Shown here one piece after another: positions 9,575 through 20,092 of a DNA stretch of 64,000 nucleotides. Position 1 is the stretch's first letter. Each line of letters starts with the position of its first letter. Origin of the DNA: Rhodopirellula halodulae. Lineage in GTDB: Bacteria; Planctomycetota; Planctomycetia; Pirellulales; Pirellulaceae. Below the pieces are notes generated by a model, which was given only the letters and a program-made list of their open reading frames with translations, did no database searches and was not told where the DNA came from. The stretch covers positions 339,426 to 403,425 of the forward strand of contig NZ_JAJKFV010000004.1 of NCBI RefSeq assembly GCF_020966775.1, given 5' to 3'. Both the position numbers and the translations under genes were made by a program.

Positions 9575-11067
9575 CGGTCCTGCATCCTGGACGAGGGCTC
9601 TTCTGGCAAATCCCAGTTCTTCGGCGGCCAAGGCCCATCGTATTTGGATTCAGCCGCCGGTCCCTTCAGCTCGCGAAATGTTTTGGCGAGCTTCAATAAT
9701 TCGCGGACTTTCGCGGGCTTCTGATTTGCAAGATCAGTTTCCTCCTGTGGATCGTGGCGAAGATGAAACAATTCGGGCGGCTTGGCCGGCTGTTTTCGCT
9801 TCTTGTCGGTTGCCACCAGCTTCCACTCCCCGTGAATCACGCCGCTCTCCCTGAGGTACAACGTTCGGCTCCACGCCGCTGATTCCTCCATCAACTTCGG
9901 CAACATGTTCTCCCCGTCAATTGGCTGATCGAAGTTTTGCACACCAGCCACCTTCGCGATGGTTGGCCAAACATCGATGTAAGCCAGCGTGTCTTCGTTC
10001 ACCAACGGCTTCGGAAAGACGGCCGGCCAACGCAACGCCGCCACCACGCGTACTCCACCTTCGTAAATCTCAAACTTGTTGCCTCGCAGTGGGACGTTGC
10101 TGCCGCCGTGGTTGGGGATCCCACCATTATCACTGGTAAAAATCACCAACGTGTTGTCGGACTCGCCACTTCGTTCAATCGACGCCATCACACGCCCGAT
10201 CCCACGGTCCAACGCGCGAACATTGGCCCGAAACGTTTGACGCAAACTGTTCCCGGTTCCTGAGCGTCCGTAGTCCGGGTCACCTTCCCGTTTCGCCAAC
10301 CGAGCATCGTCCGAAGCGATACGACCTTGGGATTTGTCGAAGCCTTCGATGTCCAAGTCACCTTGAAGAGCCTGCATCGGAGAATGCGGCGAGTTGTAAG
10401 CCAAGTAGAGAAAGTATGGCGACTCACCCGCGCTGTTGTGTTTGATAAAACGAGTCGCCTCTTCGGTCAGCAACTCCGTCGAGTAGCCGCTCTCAACGAT
10501 TGATTGATCATTGCGGTGCCAATCCGGTTCACCACGTCGGACACGTCGAAAGTAGTCGATTGCACCGTTGTAATGACCATAAAATTCGGTGAAGCCATGG
10601 TTCATCGGATGAAACAGTTTGCTTCGCAAGCCGAGATGCCATTTGCCCATCATCGCACGGTGTTGGTACCCCGCGTCGGCCAGCATTTCCGCAATCGTCG
10701 TTTCGCTCTCGGGCAATCCGTCGGTTTGCGTGGGCGAGATCACGTGATCCAACATGCCAAAGCGGTGCGGATAGCGTCCTGTCAACAAACCTGCGCGCGT
10801 GGGCGAGCATTGCGGTGCCACATAGAACCGATTCAGCTCGACGTTCTGACGCACCAACTCGTCGAGATGAGGCGTGTGCATCTCGGGATTGTGATAGCCC
10901 ACATCATTCCAACCAAGATCATCGACCACGATCAAAACAATGTTTGGCCGACTGTGGTCGCCAGTCGCCGGACCATCCGCCCAAGCACTGTCTAACGATA
11001 TCGCCGACAGGAACGCCAGCGTTGACGGCAGCAACACAACCATCCAACAACGAGACAAATGGTTCAT
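9571..11067 (-). CDS. Sulfatase, exported
   Basis: The start ATG 11067 gives 498 residues and a clean signal peptide (residues 1-30, ending Ala-Trp-Ala); an upstream start at 11250 would add 61 residues lacking any such features. A GGGGAAG motif sits eight bases before the ATG. The fold begins with PNIVLIVVDDLGWND at residues 41-55, giving two metal-ligand Asp, and the CSPTR formylglycine motif is at 87-91, followed by AGLLTGRYPHR as in arylsulfatases. Further metal ligands are visible in TSDNGG near residue 315. It should remove sulfate esters from carbohydrates outside the cytoplasm. The gene is convergent with the CobW gene and is followed upstream by REP-like hairpins. Confidence 0.94.
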   Translation of the reverse strand: MNHLSRCWMVVLLPSTLAFLSAISLDSAWADGPATGDHSRPNIVLIVVDDLGWNDVGYHNPEMHTPHLDELVRQNVELNRFYVAPQCSPTRAGLLTGRYPHRFGMLDHVISPTQTDGLPESETTIAEMLADAGYQHRAMMGKWHLGLRSKLFHPMNHGFTEFYGHYNGAIDYFRRVRRGEPDWHRNDQSIVESGYSTELLTEEATRFIKHNSAGESPYFLYLAYNSPHSPMQALQGDLDIEGFDKSQGRIASDDARLAKREGDPDYGRSGTGNSLRQTFRANVRALDRGIGRVMASIERSGESDNTLVIFTSDNGGIPNHGGSNVPLRGNKFEIYEGGVRVVAALRWPAVFPKPLVNEDTLAYIDVWPTIAKVAGVQNFDQPIDGENMLPKLMEESAAWSRTLYLRESGVIHGEWKLVATDKKRKQPAKPPELFHLRHDPQEETDLANQKPAKVRELLKLAKTFRELKGPAAESKYDGPWPPKNWDLPEEPSSRMQDR

Positions 11068-11233
11068 CGACAACTTCCCCAAAAGAAATTCGCTCATCTC
11101 ATCGGTAAGTTCGAGGCGAGATTCTTTTCCCGCCTCAACGAATGAATCGGCAAACGAAAGCCCACCAGTCTCGCAGCGTCGAACCGAGTCATCAACAAGC
11201 CTCACCATCAGATCCCACACACCATCCTCATCC

Positions 11234-11405
11234 GTAGCGAAAGTCGTCAAGACTTTCTGCCCTCAATGAACAACAAGAACCAACCGGAAGCGATCCGGAT
11301 TCTTTGCGCTCACCCCCTCTCCCCCAGCCCCTCTCCCCGAAACGGGGCGAGGGGAGCCAGTGAACTTGCGACGCTCCTCCCGTAGCGAAAGTCGTCAAGA
11401 CTTTC
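11234..11405. repeat. Two GTAG hairpins (family A) plus a GC-rich hairpin
   Basis: This lies in the 484-base space between two minus-strand genes. GTAG-headed hairpins with arms GAAAGTC and GACTTTC around loop GTCAA occur at 11234-11257 and 11382-11405 in the same orientation. Between them, 11328-11354 forms a strong hairpin with arms CCCCTCTCCCCG and CGGGGCGAGGGG around AAA (one unpaired-like C-T position in each arm). No T-run follows, so it is not an obvious intrinsic terminator. Confidence 0.85.
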
Positions 11406-11551
11406 GGCCGCCACAACCGCAGGCCAAATCAAGCCAATCGCCTCTCCGGCAATTCCCCAGGACGCGTCGCTCTGGACTCGGTCACTCCGTTTTCAAGAAA
11501 CGAAGATCACCCCAAGACTCTTGACACCTTCATCGTGGGAAAAACAAATCA

Positions 11552-13009
11552 TCATCCGATGATGTCATGGACCACATGCCCGTGAACATCGGTCAAGCGG
11601 AAGTCGCGGCCTGCGTAGCGGTAGGTCAGCCGCGTGTGATCAAAGCCGAGCAGATGCAAGATCGTGGCATGCAGGTCGTGGACGTGCACCGGATTCTCGG
11701 CAACGCTCAGGCCCACCTCGTCGGTGGTGCCATAGGTCGTGCCCGCTTTCACACCGCCGCCGGCCATCCACACCGTGAAACCGTTGTCATGGTGGTCGCG
11801 TCCCGGGTTCGCTGAAACAGGCAATTGCACCGTCGGCGTGCGTCCCATCTCACCGCCCCAAATCACCAACGTTTCGTCCAACAAGCCTCGCTGATCCAAA
11901 TCTTGCAAGAGTGCGGCGATGGGACCATCGCATTCACGGGCCAACCGCGGATGATTGCGTTCGATCGATGCGTGCGAGTCCCAAGGTTGGCCGGCACCGT
12001 GATAGACCTGGACATAACGCACCCCACGTTCGCTCAACCTTCGAGCGATCAGCATCTGACGGCCTTGCAACGAATCGCCGTACATCTGCTGCGTCTCTTT
12101 GGTTTCGGTCGAGATATCGAATGCATCGCGTGCTTCGCCCTGCATTCGAAACGCCAGCTCCAGTGACTCAATGCGGCCTGACAATTGGGCATCGTCACTG
12201 CGATCGGCTAGGTGCATCCGATTCAAATTTTGAATCAAATCCATCTGCCGTTTTTGTTGGGACGGCACCAAATAATCATTGTCGATGTTTGCGACCAACT
12301 CCTCGGGGTTGGTGTACTGAGTATCAACGTGGGTGCCTTGAAAGATGCCCGGCAAAAATGCGTTCCGCCAATTCGCGGTCGCGGCGGTTGGCAAGCCAGA
12401 AGGGCACATGACGACGTAACCGGGCAAGCTCTGATTTTCCGTCCCCATGCCATACAAGGTCCAAGCACCGACGCTGGGACGCGGACGAACGATGTCGCCG
12501 CAGTTCATCATCATCAACCCAGGCTCGTGGTTGGGGACATCGGTGACCATCGAACGAATCACGCACAACTTGTCCGCATGCTTGGACAGTTCGGGAAACA
12601 ATTCGCTGATTTCGATTCCCGATTTGCCGTGTCTCTGAAACTTGAACTTGGACTGGTGAGCAACGCCGCCCAATCGCCGGTTGTTCTTCAGTTTGTCATC
12701 CAATGTTTTGCCGTGCATTTTGGCCAACATCGGCTTGGGATCGAATGTATCGATCTGGCTGGGGCCACCATTGGCGAACAAGTGAATCACTCGTTTGGCC
12801 TTGCCCGGAAAATGCGTTGGCCGAACCGCCAAGCTGCTGGCGTTTCCTTCGGGGGACATCGCATCGGCAGCCATCAGCCCACTGGAAGAACCCATGCCGT
12901 CACCCAACATGCCACCGTCTCGCAGCACGCCGGCCAGTGCCAGCATCCCCAAGCCCATCCCGCTGCGATGGAGCATCGTTCGTCGGTCGATGAAATTGCG
13001 TTCAAACAT
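11552..13009 (-). CDS. DUF1501 family protein, Tat-type signal
   Basis: I place the start at ATG 13009 (485 residues); an in-frame GTG at 13021 directly follows the stop of the preceding gene and is also possible. The N-terminus carries DRRTMLHRSGMG followed by a hydrophobic stretch, a twin-arginine export signal. The rest is the DUF1501 domain (sulfatase/alkaline-phosphatase-like fold): HLFANGGPSQIDTFDPKP near residue 80 and conserved WGGEMGRTPT and GRDHHDNGFT segments near 400. DUF1501 proteins are abundant in planctomycetes and nearly always sit beside a DUF1549/DUF1553 cytochrome protein, as here. The biochemical role is not established; involvement in polysaccharide breakdown is suspected from gene context. 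Confidence 0.9.
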   Translation of the reverse strand: MFERNFIDRRTMLHRSGMGLGMLALAGVLRDGGMLGDGMGSSSGLMAADAMSPEGNASSLAVRPTHFPGKAKRVIHLFANGGPSQIDTFDPKPMLAKMHGKTLDDKLKNNRRLGGVAHQSKFKFQRHGKSGIEISELFPELSKHADKLCVIRSMVTDVPNHEPGLMMMNCGDIVRPRPSVGAWTLYGMGTENQSLPGYVVMCPSGLPTAATANWRNAFLPGIFQGTHVDTQYTNPEELVANIDNDYLVPSQQKRQMDLIQNLNRMHLADRSDDAQLSGRIESLELAFRMQGEARDAFDISTETKETQQMYGDSLQGRQMLIARRLSERGVRYVQVYHGAGQPWDSHASIERNHPRLARECDGPIAALLQDLDQRGLLDETLVIWGGEMGRTPTVQLPVSANPGRDHHDNGFTVWMAGGGVKAGTTYGTTDEVGLSVAENPVHVHDLHATILHLLGFDHTRLTYRYAGRDFRLTDVHGHVVHDIIG

Positions 13010-13021
13010 CACGAGTGACAC

Positions 13022-16000
13022 TCAATCGAGGTAGAGAAATTCGTTGGTCAACATCAGAGCCTGGGCCAATTGGTCAACACGACCAAGCGGAGGCGGCGCG
13101 GGAGGCGCAAAGTCCTTTTGCGATTGCCAACGATCACCCATGAGTTCACCGCCGATGCCCGCAATCGTGATCGTCCACGTATGCGAATCCGAGTTCGAGT
13201 TGGCTCCTGGGCTGGCAATAAAATCGATCACGTCGCCCGTCTTCACCGGCAACCGATCCACCGATGGCTTGATCGTTCCTCGGACAACACGGTCCGTCGT
13301 GCGGAATTCACCGCTTCGGATGGACACCGTGATGCCATCCCCGTTGGGCCGAGCATGTGTCAGCTTGCTGGCGATTCGTACCGCACCATCGGCCGGAGCA
13401 ACCCAGCGCCGAATGATGCTGTGTGCCGGATCCACGCCGCAATGCGCCGCCGTGGCCGACAACCGCAGGAATCTCAACTCTGGATCGGGAAAAGTTTCGG
13501 ATGCTTGGTACGCCTTTCCGGACCAATACGGAAGTGACTGAAAATCATCGTTCGCATCGCCAGATCGCTTGGGCGTGCTGACAATGTTCCCCCAACCATA
13601 CTGCCAAACCTCGCCGAGCGTCTGACCATCGGTATCTGTCGCGGCGACTAGGAATCGCTTGGCCATGGTGATTTCATCCGCGGACGGATCACGCGAGAAA
13701 ACTCGTCGGTACAGCGCCGTGATCGCTGCCGCGTCGGGGTCATTGCCATCGACTTCGTCAGCAACCCGATCGGCCAATTCACGGGCCTGCTCCGCGACAA
13801 ACGGGTGATTCATAAAGAACAACGCTTGCTGTGGAATGGTGGTTTCCGGACGTGAAGCGGCGGATGCGGTCGGCGATGCGAAGTCGAACGTCCGCAAGAT
13901 CGGATCAAGTTCCAATCGGTCCACGTAAGCGTACAAGCTGCGCCGAGTCGTGTACGGCGTTTCGCTCAACTTGACTGAGCGTCCACCAACGGTGAGATCA
14001 ATCGTGCCTGCGACCGAGACGATTGAATCCCGCATCGCTTCGAAATCGAGACGTCGACGATTCTGTCTCCACAGCCACCGGTTCTCGGGATCGGCCGCGA
14101 AAGCATCCTCCCGCAAGTCCGAGGATTGCTGGTAGGTGTGACTGGTGGTGATCGTGCGATGCAACCATTTCATCGACCAACCTTGTTCAATGAATTCGCT
14201 GGCCAACCAGTCCAACAATTCCGGGTGCGAGGGCGGCGAGCTTCGCAACCCGAAGTCATCCAACGAATCGACCAAACCGCGGCCAAAGTACCGAGCCCAA
14301 ACGCGGTTGACCAACACGCGAGCGGTCAATGGATTTTCGGCTGACGTGATCGCTTCGGCGAGTTCTCGACGTCCGCTGCCATCTTTGAACGGGCCTTCGC
14401 TGACATTGGACAGCAGCGACAAGAACTGACGCGGCACACGATCGCCACGACGATTCGCCTCGCCACGTAGCAACACAAACGGAGTGACGGGCTTCTTCAA
14501 ATCAACCAGCGTCATCGCTCGGGGCGGCGCGGCGGGGTGAGTCGATTCGACCGCGGCGATCGCCTTCTCTCGATCCCCCAGTGCCTTGCGTCCTTTACCG
14601 AGCAAACGCGACGCTCTCGCGACCGCTTCCACCTCGAGATCAAACCAACCTCCATCGGCCAGCAAAACCTGACGGATGGCTTCTTGATTGGGATCCGCCA
14701 GCTTGACGGCGTCTTTGCCATTCGTGTCGTCAGCCGTTGATGCCATCGCTTCCCAAGCCTTCAACACATCGTTCATCGCGTCTGCGTAAGCCGCGACCAA
14801 TTCACGCTGGGTCGTTGGGTTGGACTTCACCAAGGCATCACGAACAAGCGGGTTCAGATCGTTGTTCGCTTGCCAAGATTTCATCCATCGAGGCAATTGC
14901 TTGTCGAACTGTTTCTCGTTCGCGGCTAAAGCTTGGTTCCATGGCCCAAGAATGGGATGCGACACATCCGCATTCTTCAAATCAGCAGCCAAACGAGCGT
15001 TCAGCGGCGTCATCGCGGTCTCTTTGATCTTCAACTGTCCAATGACACCTCGGATCTCTTTTCCGCGAGCGATCGACAGCAGATAGAAACCATCCAGGTA
15101 GGTTGGCAACTTCTTTTTCAGATCCTCAATGGCTTCCTCACGCAAGTCTTTCTTGTAGTTGGCAAGCTCGTTTTGCTTGGCGGTTAACTGAGCTTGAAAA
15201 TCAGCCTTCATTTCATCGGAGAAAGAAACGTCGGTCTCAATCCGCGGCAGCGTTTCCGGCAAAGCACAACTCGCGAACACGCCGTACAACGAGTAATAGT
15301 CCTCCGTCGGAATCGGATCGTATTTGTGATCGTGACAGCGGGCACAACTGATCGTGATTCCCATCAAGCCGCGACCGACCACATCGATCTTGTCCGCAAT
15401 CTGCTCCAGGCGGTTGTTACGAAAACGTGGCCCGACGGTCAGGAATCCCAACGCCGCCAGAGTTGGTGAATCGGCGTCCTCGGTGTAGAAGTCCGCCGCG
15501 ATCTGTTCGCGAATAAATTGATCGTAGGGTTTGTCATTGTTCAGCGACTGGATCACATAGTCGCGATACGTGTAGGCGTACGGATAACGAAGTTCCGCCT
15601 GCGCCTGCCAATCGCGAGTGTCCCCGTACCGGGCCAAGTCCAACCAATACCGGGCCCAACGTTCGCCATGATGCTGATCAGCCAGCAACGTTTCGACCCA
15701 ATCCGCAATGACGACGTCCGTCGCACGTTCGTCGTTTACGAACGATTGCACTTGGGCGTAAGTGGGTGGCAGTCCAATCAGGTCAAAGAAAAGCCTGCGG
15801 ACGATCACATCCCGAGACGCCTTGGGGGCCGGCGTCAAACCATTGCGATCAAGCGAAGCGGCCACGAACGAGTCGATTGGGTGGGCCGATTGGTTTGGAC
15901 GGTCCGCATTCTGGTCAATGGATTTCGAAGCCGAGGGAAGCTTCGGCTTCTTCAGCGGTTGAAACGCCCAGTGCGATTTGGCGACCTGACGGATCGCCGT

Positions 16001-16480
16001 CTGGTCCCCCAACGCCGGTGTCATCTCCGCGGCATCGGAATCAACCGAATCCTCCGCACTTGCCGGCCATGGCAAACCCATGTTGATCCAACGACGCAGG
16101 ATCGTGATTTGATCGTCTTCGAGTGGTCCATCCGGCGGCATCAACTCCAACCCGCGACGGCCCAACACCGCATCGATGATCAAACTTTCGTTGACATTCT
16201 TGGCAACCGCCGCCGGCCCGCTGATGCCGCCTTGCAAGATTGTTCCCAGCGAATCCAGTCGCAGGTCGGATTCCTGCAACGCATCCGCGTGGCATTCGTA
16301 GCAGTGTTCGATCAGCAGCGGACGAACCTTCTCTTCAAAGAATGACTCACGCGGATTCAAACCATCCGCCTTCGCACGAACGCAGAGCATGGCAACGACC
16401 AGCATGCACGCCAGGAACCAGACGGTTCGTTGCATCCGCACGGGAAGCACTCTCTGAGAAGACATCAATGAGAAAGTCAT
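13022..16480 (-). CDS. Planctomycete cytochrome c / DUF1549 / DUF1553 protein (PSD1 family)
   Basis: The 1152-residue protein starts at ATG 16480 (a second Met at residue 16 may be the true start because a signal segment follows it). After the signal peptide comes a planctomycete cytochrome c domain with the heme motif CYECH near residue 60. DUF1549 spans about residues 190-400 and includes a further CxxCH (CARCHDH near 382). DUF1553 occupies about 690-960, with the NPLTARVLVNRVWARYFGRG signature region. A C-terminal beta-sandwich of some 170 residues is present. It is the partner of the DUF1501 protein, whose start follows its stop with no gap or 12 bases. The pair probably forms a cell-envelope redox or glycan-processing unit, but no reaction is known. 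Confidence 0.92.
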   Translation of the reverse strand: MTFSLMSSQRVLPVRMQRTVWFLACMLVVAMLCVRAKADGLNPRESFFEEKVRPLLIEHCYECHADALQESDLRLDSLGTILQGGISGPAAVAKNVNESLIIDAVLGRRGLELMPPDGPLEDDQITILRRWINMGLPWPASAEDSVDSDAAEMTPALGDQTAIRQVAKSHWAFQPLKKPKLPSASKSIDQNADRPNQSAHPIDSFVAASLDRNGLTPAPKASRDVIVRRLFFDLIGLPPTYAQVQSFVNDERATDVVIADWVETLLADQHHGERWARYWLDLARYGDTRDWQAQAELRYPYAYTYRDYVIQSLNNDKPYDQFIREQIAADFYTEDADSPTLAALGFLTVGPRFRNNRLEQIADKIDVVGRGLMGITISCARCHDHKYDPIPTEDYYSLYGVFASCALPETLPRIETDVSFSDEMKADFQAQLTAKQNELANYKKDLREEAIEDLKKKLPTYLDGFYLLSIARGKEIRGVIGQLKIKETAMTPLNARLAADLKNADVSHPILGPWNQALAANEKQFDKQLPRWMKSWQANNDLNPLVRDALVKSNPTTQRELVAAYADAMNDVLKAWEAMASTADDTNGKDAVKLADPNQEAIRQVLLADGGWFDLEVEAVARASRLLGKGRKALGDREKAIAAVESTHPAAPPRAMTLVDLKKPVTPFVLLRGEANRRGDRVPRQFLSLLSNVSEGPFKDGSGRRELAEAITSAENPLTARVLVNRVWARYFGRGLVDSLDDFGLRSSPPSHPELLDWLASEFIEQGWSMKWLHRTITTSHTYQQSSDLREDAFAADPENRWLWRQNRRRLDFEAMRDSIVSVAGTIDLTVGGRSVKLSETPYTTRRSLYAYVDRLELDPILRTFDFASPTASAASRPETTIPQQALFFMNHPFVAEQARELADRVADEVDGNDPDAAAITALYRRVFSRDPSADEITMAKRFLVAATDTDGQTLGEVWQYGWGNIVSTPKRSGDANDDFQSLPYWSGKAYQASETFPDPELRFLRLSATAAHCGVDPAHSIIRRWVAPADGAVRIASKLTHARPNGDGITVSIRSGEFRTTDRVVRGTIKPSVDRLPVKTGDVIDFIASPGANSNSDSHTWTITIAGIGGELMGDRWQSQKDFAPPAPPPLGRVDQLAQALMLTNEFLYLD

Positions 16481-16700
16481 TGAAAACCTATTCTTTCACC
16501 ACGGAAAAGCCCCGCAGGTGGGACGCACTCGAAAGCACGCGACGGGGCCAAGCAGCCTCGATTGTAACTGACCTCGCCAACCGGCACACGAAAGAAGTCT
16601 ACCCGCGGATGACTTACCGCCCCGTTCACCAAACAACCAGACCGGTCTGCGATTGGAACGCCCGCTCAAAGCAGCTTGCATCGCCCGTGATAGAACGCCA

Positions 16701-18419
16701 TCACCTCGATTCGGTCGATTCCGGATCAACATCGAGGGCGGGCAACTCGGCTTGATCAGCCGGGTTGGCGAAGTGCTCTCGGAGCCTGTCCAAATCGGTC
16801 TGCGACCAACCGTCCGGTTGAGTCACAGCGATCCAAGCATCGATGTAGCTCGAGGGCGAATAGTTGTGCCCATATCCGAGCGGGACGCTGGTCGCCATCG
16901 GCAAGTCAAACGCGATTTGCAGGAACGTCACGATGGGATACCAACGCAACCCCGGCGAGACATCTGGGCCGCGTGGCGCAGACAACCATTGAGGTTGATG
17001 CCAAGCCAACGAAGGTGAAAACCAAACCATCGGATCACTGGCGTGTTGGATGTACACGTTGCGGATTGGTCCCCATGGCTTGCCCGTTTGCAACATGTTT
17101 TGCTGCGCTGTGAAGCGAACCATCGATTCGTCGCGAAAGGTCGGCAACCAAACGGGAGTGCCCGCGTTGCGTGAGTTAACAATCGATGCCCATTGCCGAC
17201 TGGGGAACGGCGGCCCGCTCCAAACCGCACCTTGAATTGGATCTTGAAACGTCTCCATCAGATCCGCGGCATCCTCGCAGCCAAACGCTCCCAGACTCAA
17301 CCCGAACAGATACAACCGAGGCCGCTCGTCTTTGGGCAGCGTCGTCCAATACGCGTAGACTTGATCAAACAACGCCGAAGCGGATCGTTTCGAACGAGAC
17401 GGATCAACCAAAATCGTGATCCAACTGGGCAGGTACGAGTACTGCATGCTGACGATAGCGGTGTCGCCTCGATGCAAATACTCAACCGTGTCCACCGCAC
17501 TCTCATCCAACCATCCCGTGCCGGTGGGCGTTGCGACGATCAACACCTTGCGATCAAACGCGCCTTCGCGTTTCAATTCTTCCAAAGCCAGTGTGGCCCT
17601 GGCCTGATCGTCTCCGTCCGTTCGCATCCCAACATAGACACGTATGGGACGCTTCGAAGGCTGACCGGTTAACCGTTCAATTTCGTCTGCCTTTGGGCCA
17701 CCCCCGATGAAGTCCTTGCCACGTCGTCCGATCGCTTCCCAATCGACCAGCGACTCCTCGCTACCGCATGCCAGCGCCAACGCAGGTTGTTCAATCCCGT
17801 CATCGATCAACAAATCGGCCTGCAGAAAAAAACGATCAGCAGCCTTCAACGATCCACGCGCAATCACGCCATTGCCAATCATCAGACCCAGCACCAACAC
17901 GCAAAGCGTGCTGATTGAAACGGCAATTCGACGCGGCAGGTATCGCTGCAACAACTTCGACAAGAACGCCCCCAAGCGAATCATCCATCGAGCAATCGAG
18001 ACCAGAACAAACGCGACCAGAATCGCAATCACAAAGAATCGAAAACGCGCCGTTGATTCCAGCGGCGGCATCTCCATCAAAACGCGAACGGAGTTCTGCC
18101 ATTCCGTGGCATACCAAATTGAAAGAGCAAACACGATGGCCGCCAGCCCCACACAGACTTGCTTGGAGCGACGTGCCAACGCCGGTCCCGGTTGCGGCAA
18201 TTCCAAGAAAGCCCATCCCCACGTCGCGAGCACCCCAACCACATAACCGATGGCGAGCGAAAACCCAGACAAGATCCCTTGCACGATGTAGGGTCGAGGC
18301 AGCAACGACGGCGTGATCGATCCGCAGAAAAAGAGAGTCGCAAAAACCAACCCGGTGAACGAAAACGATCTCAAATAAGACCGCATCAACGATCGAATCT
18401 TGATAGCAACACGATGCAT
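16701..18419 (-). CDS. Membrane-anchored alpha/beta hydrolase (Abhydrolase_9 type)
   Basis: I use ATG 18419 (572 residues), which precedes the basic segment and first membrane helix; the open frame continues upstream to 18548 without recognisable sequence. The N-terminal half has four or five predicted membrane helices including the family motif SITPSLLPRPYIVQGILSG. The C-terminal half (about residues 230-540) is the hydrolase domain with the nucleophile elbow GLSLG in LYLFGLSLGAFG and the conserved RPIRVYVGM and PVWLPTFRDES regions. This matches the paired Abhydrolase_9_N and Abhydrolase_9 families. The substrate is unknown; an ester or lipid is likely. The gene stands alone, 220 bases downstream (in its own direction away) of the PSD1 start. 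Confidence 0.85.
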   Translation of the reverse strand: MHRVAIKIRSLMRSYLRSFSFTGLVFATLFFCGSITPSLLPRPYIVQGILSGFSLAIGYVVGVLATWGWAFLELPQPGPALARRSKQVCVGLAAIVFALSIWYATEWQNSVRVLMEMPPLESTARFRFFVIAILVAFVLVSIARWMIRLGAFLSKLLQRYLPRRIAVSISTLCVLVLGLMIGNGVIARGSLKAADRFFLQADLLIDDGIEQPALALACGSEESLVDWEAIGRRGKDFIGGGPKADEIERLTGQPSKRPIRVYVGMRTDGDDQARATLALEELKREGAFDRKVLIVATPTGTGWLDESAVDTVEYLHRGDTAIVSMQYSYLPSWITILVDPSRSKRSASALFDQVYAYWTTLPKDERPRLYLFGLSLGAFGCEDAADLMETFQDPIQGAVWSGPPFPSRQWASIVNSRNAGTPVWLPTFRDESMVRFTAQQNMLQTGKPWGPIRNVYIQHASDPMVWFSPSLAWHQPQWLSAPRGPDVSPGLRWYPIVTFLQIAFDLPMATSVPLGYGHNYSPSSYIDAWIAVTQPDGWSQTDLDRLREHFANPADQAELPALDVDPESTESR

Positions 18420-18686
18420 CACTCGGTGGTTCCCGCAAAGAAGAAAGTGGTTGATCAAAAGAAACGCCAACAAAAGCGGACGAAGCTCATTGTTGGGTTC
18501 ATCGCTCACCTTTTGTACCCGGGGCAATTCAAGTCCCCACGTCCACATGACCTATCCTACGCGACAATTTCTCTTGTTCCTCCGCGAGTGACATACATAC
18601 AGACCAACACTCACATTGTGCCGACCGTTCACCAACGCATTCGACGTTTCTCGAGAACGGCTCCCTCGACCCACATGGTCTTTCCG

Positions 18687-18936
18687 TAGGCGGGACCAAG
18701 CAAAGCAATGCTCCGGCAATCCACCCCGTAGCGAAAGTCGTCAAGACTTTCCGCCCCCACCGAACCAAAACCGCCGCGTCCTGACCGATCCACATCCGTA
18801 GGCCGGACCGAGCGAAGCGATGCTCCGGCAATTCACTCCGTAGCGAAAGTCGTCAAGACTTTCGGCCCCGCAACAACCGCCGCACCCTGACCGCCCCACG
18901 TCCGTAGGCCGGATCAAGCGAAGCGATACTCCGGCA
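18687..18936. repeat. Tandem composite of GTAG hairpins, families E and A
   Basis: In the 785-base space 18420-19204, a unit of about 110 bp is repeated. Family E elements (GTAGG, then CCGGA and TCCGG arms around a variable GC-rich middle) start at 18687, 18799 and 18904, with periods of 112 and 105. Family A elements (arms GAAAGTC and GACTTTC) start at 18729 and 18841, period 112. All are in the same orientation. The rest of the space shows nothing recognisable. Confidence 0.88.
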
Positions 18937-19204
18937 CCTCCCACGTTGAACTCTTGGGGAACATCTCCTGCCGCAAACAAGCGAACCAACCGGGTCAGCG
19001 CGTTGTTTGAATCGGTCGCTCAGGAATCGCCCAAGACCTACTCGGGGAACCGGCTTCTTTGCCGGGACGAGTCCCTGCACCAAAACTTGGCCCTACGACT
19101 TTGGCCCTAGGAAGGAATGACAGATTGGTTGACAATGGTCCGAACACTGATGATTGAGTTCCTGATGTTCGTTTGTCTCCGCCGTTGTTTCGAGTGAGTT
19201 TGCC

Positions 19205-20092
19205 GTGTTGCCACTATCTCCCATGGGCCAGCAAATCGCCCAGACTCTCTCCAATCGCCATGGTTTCTCGACCGATGCGGTCAGTCACATGTTGACCGCG
19301 GTTTACAACGGCAACGGCAACATGGCCCAATTTTCACATCCGGAATTTGGTGGATCCGGACAGTGGATGTCCGGTGGCATGATGATGATTGGCGACATGT
19401 TCAATCAAAATCTGAAGTACCGCGTTGCATCGCTTTGTGATGATTGTGCTCGCTCCATCGCCGAGAACCAAACCGGAACCAATGGTGGAGTGTTCCAATC
19501 CCAGAGCCAAAGCGGCGGCTCGAACTACCAGGACCAACAATCGGGCGGCGGCTTCACGCAGAACAGCCTGTTTGCACCTGACCCACGACGAAATTGGTGG
19601 CCCAGCGAACTCGGATCGCCATCCGCGAGCGGTTCACAAAATCACATGCGATACGCCTACTTCGCAAACGCGAGGCGATTGGCGGTCGCGACCGGTGACG
19701 ACGTCTGGGTGTACGACACGTTGCAACACGACATCGGTGGATTCAGCCAACAGCAATCCGGTGACGGCTCCATCACCTTCAACAGCCAATTTGGAATGGT
19801 TCCGCTCTCGACTCTGCCGGTCGTCAGCCGCAACGGCGTCCCAACGACACCACCCGCGCCGACAGCGAACGAACCGGCCCCAACGCCTGCGGCACCGGCT
19901 CCATCAGCACCGCCCGCGACCGAGGCCTCTTCATCAGCTTCCGTCTCAGACTCGACCCAGTCACCTGCGACGGCGTCCCATTCGAACGACGTTTTCGACA
20001 CGCTCGATCGTCTCGGCGGATTGCTCGACAAAGGCTACATCACGCAAGAAGAATTCGATCGCAAGAAGTCCGACTTGCTGGATCGAATCTAA
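19205..20092 (+). CDS. SHOCT-domain protein of unknown function
   Basis: The frame starts at GTG 19205 (295 residues); ATG 19223 (Met7) is an equally good start. Residues 10-75 form a helical N-terminal region with the conserved-looking AVYNGNGNMAQFSHPEFGGSGQWM context, followed by a CxxC pair (CDDC) near 81. Residues 95-135 are Gln/Ser/Gly-rich, 210-260 are Pro/Ala/Ser-rich, both presumably disordered. The last 30 residues (LDRLGGLLDKGYITQEEFDRKKSDLLDRI type) form a SHOCT domain, a short C-terminal oligomerisation helix pair. No signal peptide is evident. Planctomycetes carry several proteins of this layout. The gene is isolated. Confidence 0.75.
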   Translation: MLPLSPMGQQIAQTLSNRHGFSTDAVSHMLTAVYNGNGNMAQFSHPEFGGSGQWMSGGMMMIGDMFNQNLKYRVASLCDDCARSIAENQTGTNGGVFQSQSQSGGSNYQDQQSGGGFTQNSLFAPDPRRNWWPSELGSPSASGSQNHMRYAYFANARRLAVATGDDVWVYDTLQHDIGGFSQQQSGDGSITFNSQFGMVPLSTLPVVSRNGVPTTPPAPTANEPAPTPAAPAPSAPPATEASSSASVSDSTQSPATASHSNDVFDTLDRLGGLLDKGYITQEEFDRKKSDLLDRI

